From contig NZ_JAFKOI010000006.1 in assembly GCF_017303315.1 (NCBI RefSeq), forward strand, positions 124,001-188,000: a DNA stretch of 64,000 nt, written 5' to 3'. The notes below the pieces were generated by a model. It ran no database searches. It saw only the letters and a list, made by a program, of their open reading frames with translations, and had not been told where the DNA came from. Positions 35,959 through 45,176 of this stretch are shown here, in pieces. Each line of letters opens with the position of its first letter. Positions within the stretch are counted from its first letter, which is position 1. The translations under genes and the position numbers were made by a program. This DNA is from Bacillus sp. NTK071. Its GTDB lineage: Bacteria > Bacillota > Bacilli > Bacillales > Guptibacillaceae.

Positions 35959-36888
35959 TTATAAAGAGCTAAATAAATCGCTTGATAGGTAGCGTTCTCC
36001 AGAATCGCACGTCATTGTAACGACAACCTGATCAGGAGAAAGCCGTTCTGCAACTTGCATAGCAGCGTATACAGCAGCACCTGAAGAAGGACCAACGAGT
36101 AATCCTTCTTCTCGCGCCAATTTGCGTGTTACTTCGTACGCCTGTTCATCAGTAATTTTAATAATTTCATCGTAAATAGATGTGTTTAGTATGTCAGGAA
36201 CGAAGCCAGGACTCGTGCCCACAAGCTTATGTTTACCTGGTTTACCACCTGATAGTACTGGCGATCCTTCAGGCTCAACAACGTGAACAGTGAGATCTGG
36301 ATAGTGTTCCTTCAATACTTCTCCAGTTCCAGTCACCGTTCCACCTGTTCCAGCTGTAGAAATAAAGGCTGCAGGCGTAACTCCAAGTTGCTTCATGCCT
36401 TCTATGATTTCTAGCGCAGTAGTTGTTCGATGCGCATCCGGGTTAGCGGCATTCTCGAACTGCATCGGTATAAAGCTACCTTCAATCGTTTCAGCAATTT
36501 CTTTTGCCTTATTTATTGCACCAGGCATTTTCTCTGAAGAAGGTGTGAGAACGACCTTTGCTCCGTATGCTTTAAGGAGTTTAATTCTTTCTTCCGTTGC
36601 ATTATCGGGCATCACTATGATTGCTGGATAGCCTTTTGCGGCAGCGTTCATTGCAAGACCGATTCCAGTATTGCCTGAAGTTGGCTCAATAATAGTTGAA
36701 CCTTCTTTTAGAAGCCCTTTCTCTTCAGCCTTAACGATCATATTGTAAGCAGCGCGATCTTTTACACTTCGGCTTGGGTTAAAGTATTCTAGCTTTGCAT
36801 AGATTTTTGCACCATCAGGATTTGGGACGCGGTTTAATTTAAGCAGTGGGGTGTCGCCGATTAGATCGGCCATATTTTCATAGATCAA
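35959..36888 (-). CDS. cysK: Cysteine synthase (O-acetylserine thiol-lyase)
   Basis: PLP enzyme of 309 residues that makes cysteine from O-acetylserine and sulfide. The PLP lysine is Lys43 in SVKDR, the substrate loop is TSGNTG (70-75) and the phosphate site is GTGGTVTG. Its position beside ytjP and ytlP suggests the B. subtilis orthologue YtkP rather than the main CysK. The start is TTG at 36886-36888 with AAGGAAGTG upstream; a later ATG at 36871-36873 is possible. No T-box or S-box in the leader. Confidence 0.9.
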   Translation of the reverse strand: MIYENMADLIGDTPLLKLNRVPNPDGAKIYAKLEYFNPSRSVKDRAAYNMIVKAEEKGLLKEGSTIIEPTSGNTGIGLAMNAAAKGYPAIIVMPDNATEERIKLLKAYGAKVVLTPSSEKMPGAINKAKEIAETIEGSFIPMQFENAANPDAHRTTTALEIIEGMKQLGVTPAAFISTAGTGGTVTGTGEVLKEHYPDLTVHVVEPEGSPVLSGGKPGKHKLVGTSPGFVPDILNTSIYDEIIKITDEQAYEVTRKLAREEGLLVGPSSGAAVYAAMQVAERLSPDQVVVTMTCDSGERYLSSDLFSSL

Positions 36889-37128
36889 ATGAGCACTTCC
36901 TTTTCATATAAGTTAAGGTTAAGTTTCACAACCAATTGGTTAAAGTAAAGAAAGTATAGACTTTCATTTGTAGGAGTTCGTCTACCGTTGTGATTCATAC
37001 TCCTATTACTGTTCCCCATTATAGCAAAACATGAGCAAAGTGAATAAAATGACGCTTATGAATAAAAAAGTGAAAGAGAATTCAGATTTTTTGATAGAAT
37101 AGAACTAGGATAGAAGGAGTGACCGTTA

Positions 37129-37677
37129 TTGAGTACTCATTATTTCATTGCGCTCCCCATCCACTCTCACCTGAGACAAGTGTTAGAGCAAGTTAGCAAT
37201 GATATTGATTTAGATTTATTTAAGCATATTGTTTATCCTGAAGATTATCATGTTACAGTAGCGTTTCTCGGGGATGCTTCAGAAGAGCAACTCTCTTCTC
37301 TACACGATCGGTTGTGTGATGTGGTCGCTACATTTTTACCGTTTGAACTAAAACCAGATCGAGTAGCTACATTTGGACGAGAGAAACAGCCGCGCGTTCT
37401 TTATGTAAGTATCCAAATGAATGAATGGTTGGACAAACTTCATCAAGCAGTCGTTCATGCTTGTTCAAATTCGGGGTTTACACTTGATCAGAGAGAGTTT
37501 CGACCACATATAACACTAGCGAAAAAATGGCGCGATTCAAACAAAGAGATAGCACCTGATTGGCCAACACTTATTTGTGATAGTCAGGAAGTATCTTGTT
37601 TAACACTCTACACGGTAGCCCCCTCGGAGAAACCAAGATATCAAGTCGTAAGGACTTATGCGTTTAATAAGCTATAA
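37129..37677 (+). CDS. ytlP: RNA 2',3'-cyclic phosphodiesterase (2H family, YtlP/ThpR)
   Basis: 2H phosphoesterase of 182 residues, historically called 2'-5' RNA ligase. The two HxTx motifs are HVTV (41-44) and HITL (127-130). TTG start at 37129 with AAGGAGTG upstream. Its end overlaps the start of the lrgA-like gene by 20 bp. Confidence 0.9.
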   Translation: MSTHYFIALPIHSHLRQVLEQVSNDIDLDLFKHIVYPEDYHVTVAFLGDASEEQLSSLHDRLCDVVATFLPFELKPDRVATFGREKQPRVLYVSIQMNEWLDKLHQAVVHACSNSGFTLDQREFRPHITLAKKWRDSNKEIAPDWPTLICDSQEVSCLTLYTVAPSEKPRYQVVRTYAFNKL

Positions 37678-38029
37678 CGTTCTCATTACGACCATTCAGA
37701 TCGGCCTTCTGTTTGGCTTTTATCTAGGAGGAGTGTACCTTCAAACCGTATTATCGCTCCCTGTTCCTGGAAGTATTGTTGGGATGATTCTGCTACTCAT
37801 CATGCTTTACTTGAAATGGGTGCCTATTGGCTGGATTGAAAAGGGAGCTAATAGCCTGTTAAATCATCTGCCATTGCTTTTTATACCAGTTACTGTTGGC
37901 ATTATGCAACATCTCGACTTCTTTAGCGGAAAAAGCCTCTTATTGATTCCGATTGTTCTCTTAAGTACGTGGATTGTAATGGGGATAACGGGATGGCTTG
38001 GGCAGTATCTTGCGAATCGAAGGGAGTAG
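37658..38029 (+). CDS. LrgA/CidA family membrane protein
   Basis: Holin-like membrane protein of 123 residues with four predicted helices, and the family signature VPGSIVGMILL. CidA/LrgA proteins pair with LrgB; in B. subtilis the related PftAB (YsbAB) carries pyruvate. The ATG lies inside the end of ytlP; AGGACTT precedes it. The lrgB-like gene starts 3 bp after its stop. Confidence 0.88.
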   Translation: MRLISYNVLITTIQIGLLFGFYLGGVYLQTVLSLPVPGSIVGMILLLIMLYLKWVPIGWIEKGANSLLNHLPLLFIPVTVGIMQHLDFFSGKSLLLIPIVLLSTWIVMGITGWLGQYLANRRE

Positions 38030-38032
38030 AGA

Positions 38033-38722
38033 ATGTTGGCTGTTTTTCATATGTTATTCTGGTTTTTATTAACTCTTGTTTTATATGTTATTTTCCGAAG
38101 ACTTTATCAGTTAATACCATATCCATTTATGATCCCAGTACTTACTTGTACCGTGTTTCTTGTTTTTATCTTAACAACATTCGATATATCCTATGATGTT
38201 TATTTCAGTGGTGGGCAGTATATTGATGCTTTACTTGGCCCAGCTATAGTAGCCCTAGCTTTTCCACTTTATCAGCAACGCAAGTTAATAAGTAAATACA
38301 AGGTGGAGATTCTAGCAACTGTCCTGACTTCAAGCATGCTTGGCATTCTAACAGGTTATTGGCTTGCTTTTATGAGTGGATTTAATTCATTAATTACGTC
38401 TACAATTATCTCGAAAAATGTCACCACACCGGTTGCCATGGAGGTTTCAACAATGACAGGTGGAGAACCAGCCATCGCTGTTATTTTTGTTATGATTGCG
38501 GGAATAGGAGGCGCTGTAACAGGCCCGTGGTTGTTTAATATTCTTGGAATATCTAATTTCCTTGGTATTGGGATGGCTTTAGGTGGAGCATCACATGCGA
38601 TTGGGACAGCTAAAGCCCTTGAATACGGGGAAGAAGAAGCTGCTGTTAGCTCCATTGGCTTAGGATTATGCGCACTTTGTGTATCTGTCCTCGGACCCAT
38701 TATATTAAAATGGATTTCTTAA
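38033..38722 (+). CDS. LrgB/CidB family membrane protein
   Basis: Polytopic membrane protein of 229 residues, the partner of the LrgA-like protein. Family motifs are ALVALAFPLYQQR-like segment (VALAFPLYQQRK), SVTTPVAME-like (NVTTPVAMEVS) and GMALGGASHAIGTAKAL. GGGAGTAGAGA precedes ATG. The pair acts in murein hydrolase control or pyruvate transport; no LytST-like regulator is next to it here. Confidence 0.9.
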   Translation: MLAVFHMLFWFLLTLVLYVIFRRLYQLIPYPFMIPVLTCTVFLVFILTTFDISYDVYFSGGQYIDALLGPAIVALAFPLYQQRKLISKYKVEILATVLTSSMLGILTGYWLAFMSGFNSLITSTIISKNVTTPVAMEVSTMTGGEPAIAVIFVMIAGIGGAVTGPWLFNILGISNFLGIGMALGGASHAIGTAKALEYGEEEAAVSSIGLGLCALCVSVLGPIILKWIS

Positions 38723-38816
38723 TTTTAATTAAGAGACAAGATTTCAAAAATGGCTTTATTAAATAAAATAGATACTGATAAAGGTTGTAAGCACCTCAGC
38801 AAAGGATGGGATTTAT

Positions 38817-40955
38817 TTGATACGAGATTATTCTGCATTTAAAAAAGTAAGCCAGGCTTTTACAGCATATTGGGATGATTTTCGCACAATTACGGTTATG
38901 GCCGATATCTCGTTAGATGTTCACGATGCCTACACCCTTACTGATGGTCATTTAGATCTTCCGGTTGAAGTGAAAGAAAATTCTAAAATGGGAAAGAAAA
39001 GACTTGTTACATTATACGTAAGCGACGAGTACGTTCCTGGAAATGACTACTTTCTAATTCATACAAGTGGGGAGTCAAGCCTTGTTTTTACAGGTAAAGT
39101 TGTTCGAACAGAGGCTTTTGATGATCGCTATCACTATGATGGTGAATTAGGAGCTTTATTAACAGAAAAGGGAACGATATTCAGAGTATGGGCGCCAACT
39201 GCAACTGAAGTAATCGTAAACATCTATAATCAAAGCTTTCAGAAACAAATAGAGCTTCCAATGTTAAAACAAGACCGTGGTGTTTTCGAATGCTCATCGA
39301 CGGAAGGGGAGGGGACACTTTACACATACAGTGTGTATGTAAATGGTGAATGGAGAGAGACAGTAGATCCCTACGCCAAAGCAGCTACATCAAATTGTAA
39401 ATTTGGTATGGTTGTTAATACAGCTAATACAAATCCCGACAACTGGGATCCATTGGCGAAGCCCTCGTTAGAAAAGCCTTCGGATACGATTATTTATGAG
39501 CTTCATGTTCGAGATTTCAGCTCTCAATCTAAGAGTGGTTTGCAAAACAAAGGAAAGTATAAAGCCTTCACGGAAGAACCACCTGAAAAAGATGGAATTC
39601 CATCAGGATTAAATTACATGAAATGGCTTGGTGTTACACATGTTGAATTGCTGCCAATTCAGGATTTTGGCAGTGTAGATGAAATGAAGCCTGAGCCGAC
39701 ATATAACTGGGGTTATGATCCGATACATTATTTTGTTCCTGAAGGAAGCTATTCGTTGAACTCACATGATCCTTATACTAGAATTCGAGAAGTGAAAGAA
39801 ATGATAGCAAGCTTCCATCGTAAAGGGCTTAGAGTGATCATGGATGTGGTTTTCAATCATGTTTATCAGCTTCATGCATCGAATCTTGAGAAAATAGTGC
39901 CAGGGTATTTCTTTCGTTTCGATCAAGGGGGTAAACCGTCAAATGGAACAGGCGTAGGAAATGATACTGCTTCTGAACGAAAGATGATGAGAAAGTTAAT
40001 CATCGATTCCGTTGTTTATTGGGCAAAGGAGTTCGGGGTAGATGGTTTTCGTTTTGATTTAATGGGGATCCATGATAAAGAAACGATGAATGACGTTCGT
40101 TATGCTCTAGATTGTATTGACCCAACGATTCTTTTATTCGGTGAAGGATGGCACATGAACACGATTTTACCTGATTACCGTAAAGCGATGATTGCACATG
40201 CAAGTGAGATGCCGCGTATCGGATTCTTTAATGATCATTACCGTGATTCTGTAAAAGGGAAATTATTTGATACGCGATCAAACGGTTTTGCGACTGGAAA
40301 CTTTTCAGTTAAAGAAGATGTAAAGAAGTGTATAATGGGGAGTGTTGAAGATTATTTCATTACGGCTTCGCAGTCAATTAACTACGTTGAATGCCATGAT
40401 AATCATACATTATGGGATCGCCTAAACCGGAGTCATCCGGATGTAAGTGAAGAAGTGAAGAAACAAATGCACAGGCTTGCTACGGCCATTACACTCCTCT
40501 CACAAGGAATACCTTTTCTTCATGCCGGACAGGAGTTTTTCCGAACGAAAAACGGTGTGGAAGACAGTTATAAATCACCAGATAAAATTAACCGCTTTGA
40601 TTGGCAACGAATGAGAGCAGTTCAGGAAACCGTTAAGTACGTGAGAGGTCTTATCGCCATTCGAAAGCACTTTAAAGCATTTAGAATGGCTGATGTCCAT
40701 GATCTTAAGAGAATAACATTCCTTGATTCTCCTGGTCCGTTAATTGCCTACAAAATTAATCAAGAAGAGACAAATGAAACGATGATTGTTATTCATAACG
40801 GAGGTTTCCACTCTGATGTAATTGATATTGGTGATGGGGAGAAATGGATTCTTGCAGATGGTGATCAAGCAGGTGTCGAACCTATCAGAAAAACGAGTGA
40901 AAAATTACTAACCATTGCTCCGTTTAATACGATTGTTTTAATGACAAATGATTAA
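38817..40955 (+). CDS. amyX: Type I pullulanase
   Basis: GH13 enzyme of 712 residues that hydrolyses alpha-1,6 branches of pullulan, amylopectin or glycogen; no signal peptide, so intracellular like B. subtilis AmyX. Order: N-terminal beta domain, CBM48 (residues about 105-195), then the catalytic barrel with YNWGYDP, nucleophile in GFRFDLMG, acid in LFGEGWHM and VECHDNHT. TTG start at 38817 with AAAGGATG upstream. Confidence 0.95.
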   Translation: MIRDYSAFKKVSQAFTAYWDDFRTITVMADISLDVHDAYTLTDGHLDLPVEVKENSKMGKKRLVTLYVSDEYVPGNDYFLIHTSGESSLVFTGKVVRTEAFDDRYHYDGELGALLTEKGTIFRVWAPTATEVIVNIYNQSFQKQIELPMLKQDRGVFECSSTEGEGTLYTYSVYVNGEWRETVDPYAKAATSNCKFGMVVNTANTNPDNWDPLAKPSLEKPSDTIIYELHVRDFSSQSKSGLQNKGKYKAFTEEPPEKDGIPSGLNYMKWLGVTHVELLPIQDFGSVDEMKPEPTYNWGYDPIHYFVPEGSYSLNSHDPYTRIREVKEMIASFHRKGLRVIMDVVFNHVYQLHASNLEKIVPGYFFRFDQGGKPSNGTGVGNDTASERKMMRKLIIDSVVYWAKEFGVDGFRFDLMGIHDKETMNDVRYALDCIDPTILLFGEGWHMNTILPDYRKAMIAHASEMPRIGFFNDHYRDSVKGKLFDTRSNGFATGNFSVKEDVKKCIMGSVEDYFITASQSINYVECHDNHTLWDRLNRSHPDVSEEVKKQMHRLATAITLLSQGIPFLHAGQEFFRTKNGVEDSYKSPDKINRFDWQRMRAVQETVKYVRGLIAIRKHFKAFRMADVHDLKRITFLDSPGPLIAYKINQEETNETMIVIHNGGFHSDVIDIGDGEKWILADGDQAGVEPIRKTSEKLLTIAPFNTIVLMTND

Positions 40956-40962
40956 GACATGA

Positions 40963-40987
40963 AGATTTCGTCAACCTGTGTTATAAT
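40963..40987 (+). promoter_or_regulatory. Candidate promoter of ytmP
   Basis: An extended -10 box TGTTATAAT (TATAAT at 40982-40987) with a weak -35, about 100 bp before the ytmP start. The transcribed leader contains GCGGT/ACCGC that could pair around the middle of the leader; no known riboswitch class fits. Confidence 0.5.
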
Positions 40988-41092
40988 TTTTTATTCGTAG
41001 GCGGTTTTTAGCTAAGTCCGGAGAACGTACCGCTAAAGACAAAAGTAAAACTTCCAGAATCTACAAACTAACGGAAATCGAAGGTGAATTTG

Positions 41093-41890
41093 TTGGAGAA
41101 CATTTTAGGCGAAGGCTGGCAGGTGACACCTGCTGGCGGAGCGACAGGCGAAGCATACTTAGCTCAATATGGAGACGAGAAATTATTCCTTAAGCGGAAC
41201 TCCTCGCCTTTTCTGGCTGTTTTGTCGGCGGAAGGAATTGTACCGAAACTTCTCTGGACCAAGCGACTTGAGAATGGAGACGTCATTACAGCCCAGAAGT
41301 GGCTGCCGGGGAGGGAACTGAAGTCACATGAGATGAAGCAGCCTCGAGTGGCGCAAATGCTTTATAAAATTCATCGGTCTTCAGAACTTCTCAGGATGCT
41401 TAATCGTCTCGGAAAAAAGCCACTATCACCGGACGTGATCTATCTCGACCTTATGCAGAAGTTCGAGAATCATCATCGTACGGACGTTGAGGTTATTAGA
41501 GCTCTTTCTTATCTAGCAGCAAATAAAAACGATCTTGAACATGTACAAAAGGTCGTTTGTCATTGTGATGTTAATCATAATAATTGGATGTTTAGTGAGG
41601 AAGGGAATTTGTATTTGATTGATTGGGACGGAGCAGTCGTTGCGGACCCAGCTTTAGATATAGGCATGCTCCTTTACTGGTATGTGCCAAAAGAGGAGTG
41701 GGGAGATTGGCTTACTCATTATGGTCTTACAAATACAGAAGGTCTTCGCCAACGCATGTATTGGTACGTGTTAGCTCAGACCTTACTGTCGATTTACTGG
41801 TATGATCATAAAGGATTGAACGGAGAAGTTGAATTCTGGAAGAAAGATCTTGAGAACTTAAATCATTATCGACTTATTGATACTGATTAA
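41093..41890 (+). CDS. ytmP: Phosphotransferase YtmP (aminoglycoside/choline kinase family)
   Basis: A protein-kinase-like phosphotransferase, small-molecule substrate unknown. The catalytic loop VCHCDVNHNNWM and metal-binding LIDWDGA are both present. About 265 residues. The frame opens at GTG 41084, but AAGGTG there is the ribosome site, so TTG at 41093 is the more likely start. Its end overlaps the convergent ytzH by 17 bp. Confidence 0.85.
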   Translation: MENILGEGWQVTPAGGATGEAYLAQYGDEKLFLKRNSSPFLAVLSAEGIVPKLLWTKRLENGDVITAQKWLPGRELKSHEMKQPRVAQMLYKIHRSSELLRMLNRLGKKPLSPDVIYLDLMQKFENHHRTDVEVIRALSYLAANKNDLEHVQKVVCHCDVNHNNWMFSEEGNLYLIDWDGAVVADPALDIGMLLYWYVPKEEWGDWLTHYGLTNTEGLRQRMYWYVLAQTLLSIYWYDHKGLNGEVEFWKKDLENLNHYRLIDTD

Positions 41891-42152
41891 TTGTATCTAC
41901 CCACTGGCTAAGATGAGGCTGGTGGGTTTCTATATGGTCTAGCAGATCAGTATGCAATGCTCCTGCAGAGCTGTACTGCTCAATTTGTCCTAGTACTTGC
42001 TTTATTTCTGGAGCGATGAATTCGTTTCGTTGCAATGCTGATGCTAATCTTTGGATTTGCTGGCATTCGGATGATGTCCCAGTGCAATCAATGTGGTGGT
42101 TCTTCAGAATGTCAGTCAGAACGTAGAGTTGATCCTCATGTGAGAGTGGCAT
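41874..42152 (-). CDS. ytzH: YtzH-family small protein
   Basis: A 92-residue soluble protein of unknown function that matches B. subtilis YtzH in length and in position between ytmP and trmB. Predicted helical, with the start MPLSHEDQLYVLTDIL; AGGAGG precedes the ATG. Its 3' end overlaps ytmP tail to tail. Confidence 0.85.
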   Translation of the reverse strand: MPLSHEDQLYVLTDILKNHHIDCTGTSSECQQIQRLASALQRNEFIAPEIKQVLGQIEQYSSAGALHTDLLDHIETHQPHLSQWVDTINQYQ

Positions 42153-42224
42153 ATCTTTTCCTCCTTAACAGTACTACTTAGTAGCGTGCGCAGCTTATAA
42201 AGAATTATGCTGTTAAGAAAGTAA

Positions 42225-42248
42225 AAAACACGGAGTAACCCGTGTTTT
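42225..42248 (-). terminator. Terminator of the 31-aa membrane peptide gene
   Basis: Stem AAAACACGG/CCGTGTTTT (minus strand) followed by T residues. Confidence 0.8.
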
Positions 42249-42261
42249 ATATGAAATGATA

Positions 42262-42357
42262 TTAATGTATATCTCCTTTTGCTGCCCATCCGAATAAAGC
42301 AGCTACTGAAAGAACGATAACAATCCATGGTGCCCACACAATTAGAAAGTGTTCCAT
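42262..42357 (-). CDS. 31-aa single-span membrane peptide
   Basis: A short frame that encodes MEHFLIVWAPW, a hydrophobic helix (V/I/L/A-rich, residues 5-25) and a charged end KGDIH. It has an AAGGAGG site 10 bases before ATG and a rho-independent terminator 14 bp after its stop, which together make it look like a real gene. It sits between ytzH and trmB, on the ytzH strand. Function unknown. Confidence 0.65.
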   Translation of the reverse strand: MEHFLIVWAPWIVIVLSVAALFGWAAKGDIH

Positions 42358-42530
42358 TAAAATCATGCCTCCTTATCCTCATCATAAACTCTTTGTCTTT
42401 CGATTCAACATGATTTTGCTACAATTTTATTACTATTCAATACCCTTGAGGCGCGCTTTCTATTCTGATGATTTCGTGGTAAAATGTCGATTGTGTGAAA
42501 ACGGAAAGAAGATCATAAGGAAGTGAAAGC

Positions 42531-43172
42531 ATGCGTCAAAGAAACAAACCTTGGGCTGGGGATATGTTTGCAGAAAATCCTGCATTCGTTCCATCAAACC
42601 CGAGTGATAGAAAAGGTAAATGGAAAGAGGTTTTCCATAATGATAACCCAATTCATTTAGAAGTGGGAACTGGTAAAGGTCAGTTTATTATTGGTATGGC
42701 AAAACAAAATCCAGATGTGAATTATATTGGTTTAGAACTTTCTTCAAGTGTAATGGTATCAGCACTTGAAAAGTTACTTGAAGAAGATGTGCCTAATGTG
42801 CGTTTACTAAACGAAAATGCTGAGGATTTAACAAGCATTTTTGAGGAGAACGAAGTAAGTCGTGTATATTTAAATTTCTCTGATCCATGGCCAAAGAATC
42901 GTCATGAGAAAAGAAGACTTACGTACAAAACGTTTCTTGATCTTTACCGTGTAGTAATGAAGCCAAACAGTGAGGTCCACTTCAAAACAGATAACCAGGG
43001 ATTGTTTGAGTACTCACTTCACAGCTTTTCTGCATATGGTATGACATTAAACAACGTGAGTCTTGATTTACACCAAAGTAAGATGGAAGACAATGTGATG
43101 ACTGAATACGAAGAGAAATTTTCTTCAAAAGGTAGTCGAATATATCGTTGCGAAGCACAATTTAGGTCGTGA
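42531..43172 (+). CDS. trmB: tRNA (guanine-N7-)-methyltransferase
   Basis: Makes m7G46 in the tRNA variable loop using SAM; B. subtilis TrmB was YtmQ. 213 residues, with SAM motif EVGTGKGQF, the TrmB signature [16 protein letters not shown] and [27 protein letters not shown] precedes ATG. Confidence 0.96.
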   Translation: MRQRNKPWAGDMFAENPAFVPSNPSDRKGKWKEVFHNDNPIHLEVGTGKGQFIIGMAKQNPDVNYIGLELSSSVMVSALEKLLEEDVPNVRLLNENAEDLTSIFEENEVSRVYLNFSDPWPKNRHEKRRLTYKTFLDLYRVVMKPNSEVHFKTDNQGLFEYSLHSFSAYGMTLNNVSLDLHQSKMEDNVMTEYEEKFSSKGSRIYRCEAQFRS

Positions 43173-43200
43173 GCCGTTTTTTTTGCCGGCTCACTTTTTT
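43168..43200 (+). terminator. Terminator of trmB
   Basis: Perfect 8-bp stem GTGAGCCG/CGGCTCAC (43168-43175, 43186-43193) with T-rich loop and tail, overlapping the stop codon. Confidence 0.85.
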
Positions 43201-43265
43201 TATTATATTTGAAAGCGGTTTCTTTTAATGAGAAAATAGTATGGAATTAAAAAAGGGGGATATCG

Positions 43266-44108
43266 ATGGAACAGTTAAAAGTTGGAACGTTATCGATCAC
43301 TTGGCTTAGAGGTGGCGTCACTCATATGGATGGAGGCGCAATGTTTGGCGTTGTTCCAAAACCACTGTGGAGCAAGAAGTACCCAGTAAATGAAAAAAAT
43401 CAAATTGAGCTTAGAACAGATCCGTTGCTACTCCAATGGCAGGGAAAAAATATTTTAGTGGAATCAGGGATTGGATTAGGAAAACTGGATGATAAGCAGA
43501 AAAGAAATTATGGTGTACATGAAGAATCAGATGTTCGTGCATCGCTAGAAGAACTTTCGCTATCAGTTGAGGATATTGATATTATTCTAATGACACATCT
43601 TCACTTTGATCATGCAAGCGGATTGTCAGAGCCGGTTGAAAATGGTTACAAATCGACTTTTCCAAATGCTGTGATCTATACTTCTGAAGTAGAATGGAAC
43701 GAGATGAGAGATCCTAACATTCGTTCGAAGAATACATATTGGAAAGAAAATTGGGAATCTGTGCAAGGTCAGGTTCGCACTTTCAGTGGTTCTTATGAAG
43801 TTCTTCCAGGATTAATGATGCATCATACTGGCGGACATAGTGATGGTCACTCCATTATTACAATGGAAGAAGGTGGGGAGTATTTGATTCACATGGCAGA
43901 TTTAATGCCAACTCATGCTCATGCAAATCCACTTTGGGTTCTTGCGTATGATGATTACCCAATGACATCCATTTATGCAAAGGAAAAATGGATTAAAGAC
44001 GCTGTTGAGAAGAAGGCATGGTTTATCTTTTATCACGATGCGATTTATCGAGCGCTTAAGTGGAATGAATCGTATAAAGTGACGGATGAAGTGAAGCGAG
44101 AAAGTTAA
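43266..44108 (+). CDS. ytnP: Metallo-beta-lactamase-fold lactonase YtnP
   Basis: MBL-fold hydrolase of 280 residues. Dinuclear metal motif HLHFDH (111-116), then HTGGHSDGH and FYHDAIYR. B. subtilis YtnP is an N-acyl homoserine lactonase-like quorum-quenching enzyme that also blocks Streptomyces signalling. AAAGGGGGATATCG precedes the ATG. Same position after trmB as in B. subtilis. Confidence 0.9.
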   Translation: MEQLKVGTLSITWLRGGVTHMDGGAMFGVVPKPLWSKKYPVNEKNQIELRTDPLLLQWQGKNILVESGIGLGKLDDKQKRNYGVHEESDVRASLEELSLSVEDIDIILMTHLHFDHASGLSEPVENGYKSTFPNAVIYTSEVEWNEMRDPNIRSKNTYWKENWESVQGQVRTFSGSYEVLPGLMMHHTGGHSDGHSIITMEEGGEYLIHMADLMPTHAHANPLWVLAYDDYPMTSIYAKEKWIKDAVEKKAWFIFYHDAIYRALKWNESYKVTDEVKRES

Positions 44109-44115
44109 TTGTAAG

Positions 44116-44147
44116 GAAGACTGCAGGATAGCGGTCTTCCTTTTTTG
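44116..44147 (+). terminator. Terminator of ytnP
   Basis: Stem GGAAGACTGC/GCGGTCTTCC (44116-44125, 44132-44141; one T-G pair) followed by T residues. Confidence 0.85.
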
Positions 44148-44155
44148 TTTGGCTG

Positions 44156-44260
44156 TTTTTGTAGACATTGTTGCTATTTAGCGGTTAATTTCCGCTCCAA
44201 TCAGCTAATGTGGTTCTTTATAAAAAATTATTTCAAAAGCAAAACCTTTTAGAAAAGATC
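44156..44260. repeat. Repeat family R2, copy b lacking the core
   Basis: The left flank (TTTTTGTAGACATTGTTGCTATTT) and the right flank (AATCAGCTAATGTGG) match copies a and c, but only one TTCCGCTCCA (44190-44199) lies between them. The GC-rich core of about 110 bp is absent exactly at the direct repeat. Confidence 0.8.
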
Positions 44261-44320
44261 TTTATTTGGAATGGATAGTTGGATTATATATTCAAGCTTC
44301 CCTATCTAATCAACAACTTT

Positions 44321-44377
44321 TGAATAATTTTGATCGTTAATGATTGTTTGTGAATAATTTTGATTGAAAATGATTGA
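44321..44377 (+). promoter_or_regulatory. Two direct-repeat operators, probably for FruR
   Basis: TGAATAATTTTGAT...AATGATTG occurs twice, at 44321-44346 and 44351-44376, exactly 30 bp apart (about three helical turns). The second copy runs into the -35 box of the fru promoter. DeoR-type regulators commonly use such repeats. Confidence 0.7.
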
Positions 44378-44402
44378 CTTCTGAAAGTGCTTTCATTATA
44401 CT
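44374..44402 (+). promoter_or_regulatory. Sigma-A promoter of fruRKA with internal cre-like site
   Basis: TTGACT (44374-44379), 17-bp spacer, TATACT (44397-44402). The spacer holds TGAAAGTGCTTTCA (44382-44395), a perfect palindrome one base from the CcpA cre consensus TGAAARCGYTTTCA, so catabolite repression is expected. Confidence 0.8.
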
Positions 44403-44426
44403 GTGGATAGAAAGTAGGTGGTGAAC

Positions 44427-45176
44427 TTGCTAAATGCGGAGCGTCATTTCATCATATTACAAGTTCTGAAGGAAAAGGAAACAGCTACTGTACATGAGTT
44501 AAGTGAGGCTACAGGTGCTTCAGTATCGACAATACGTCGCGATCTTGTGCAGCTAGAAGACGAGAATAAATTGAAACGGGTTCATGGAGGAGCATCTCTT
44601 TTTAGCTCAAAGTGGACGGAGCCATCACTTGGTGAGAAATCTACTCAGAATCTTGACGAGAAGGCTAAGATTGCAGCTTATGCCGCTGAGTTAGTACAAG
44701 ATGGTGATTGTATTTTTCTTGATGCAGGAACAACGACACAAAAAATAGGCGAGTTCTTACATGGTAAAGAGGTCATTGTCGTAACGAATGGGTATCAGGT
44801 CATTGAGAATCTTATGGCAGAAGGTATTACGACTTATATCGTGGGTGGAAAGTTTAAAGCAAGAACAGGTGCGATGACAGGTCCGAAGGCGCTTGAAAGT
44901 ATTGAAACTTATCGATTTGATAAATGCTTTATTGGAATTAATGGTATTCATGAAACACTTGGGTATACAACAGCTGACCCAGATGAGGCCATTATCAAGA
45001 GAGCTGCGATAAAGCTCTCAAGAGAGTCATACATTGTCGCTGATTACTCCAAAATAGGTGAATCAGCATTCAGTAAAGTTGCAAACATAGAAGAGTGCAC
45101 AATTATAACCAATGAACATCCTGATAGTAATTACGATGCAATTAAACATACAACAGTAGAAGTGGTGAAAATATGA
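44427..45176 (+). CDS. fruR: DeoR-family repressor of the fructose operon
   Basis: Transcription regulator of 249 residues. N-terminal HTH (VHELSEATGASVSTIRRDLVQLE), HGGA hinge, then a sugar-phosphate isomerase-like sensor domain (FLDAGTTTQKI, CFIGINGIH, ADYSKIG), expected to sense fructose 1-phosphate. AGGTGG makes TTG at 44427 (MLNAERH) the best start; the upstream GTG codons are part of the site. First gene of fruRKA, overlapping fruK by ATGA. Confidence 0.92.
   Translation: MLNAERHFIILQVLKEKETATVHELSEATGASVSTIRRDLVQLEDENKLKRVHGGASLFSSKWTEPSLGEKSTQNLDEKAKIAAYAAELVQDGDCIFLDAGTTTQKIGEFLHGKEVIVVTNGYQVIENLMAEGITTYIVGGKFKARTGAMTGPKALESIETYRFDKCFIGINGIHETLGYTTADPDEAIIKRAAIKLSRESYIVADYSKIGESAFSKVANIEECTIITNEHPDSNYDAIKHTTVEVVKI

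Noticed and set aside
42116-42385. 89-codon minus-strand frame
   Set aside because: It overlaps the start of ytzH and the 31-aa gene in another frame, without a ribosome site.
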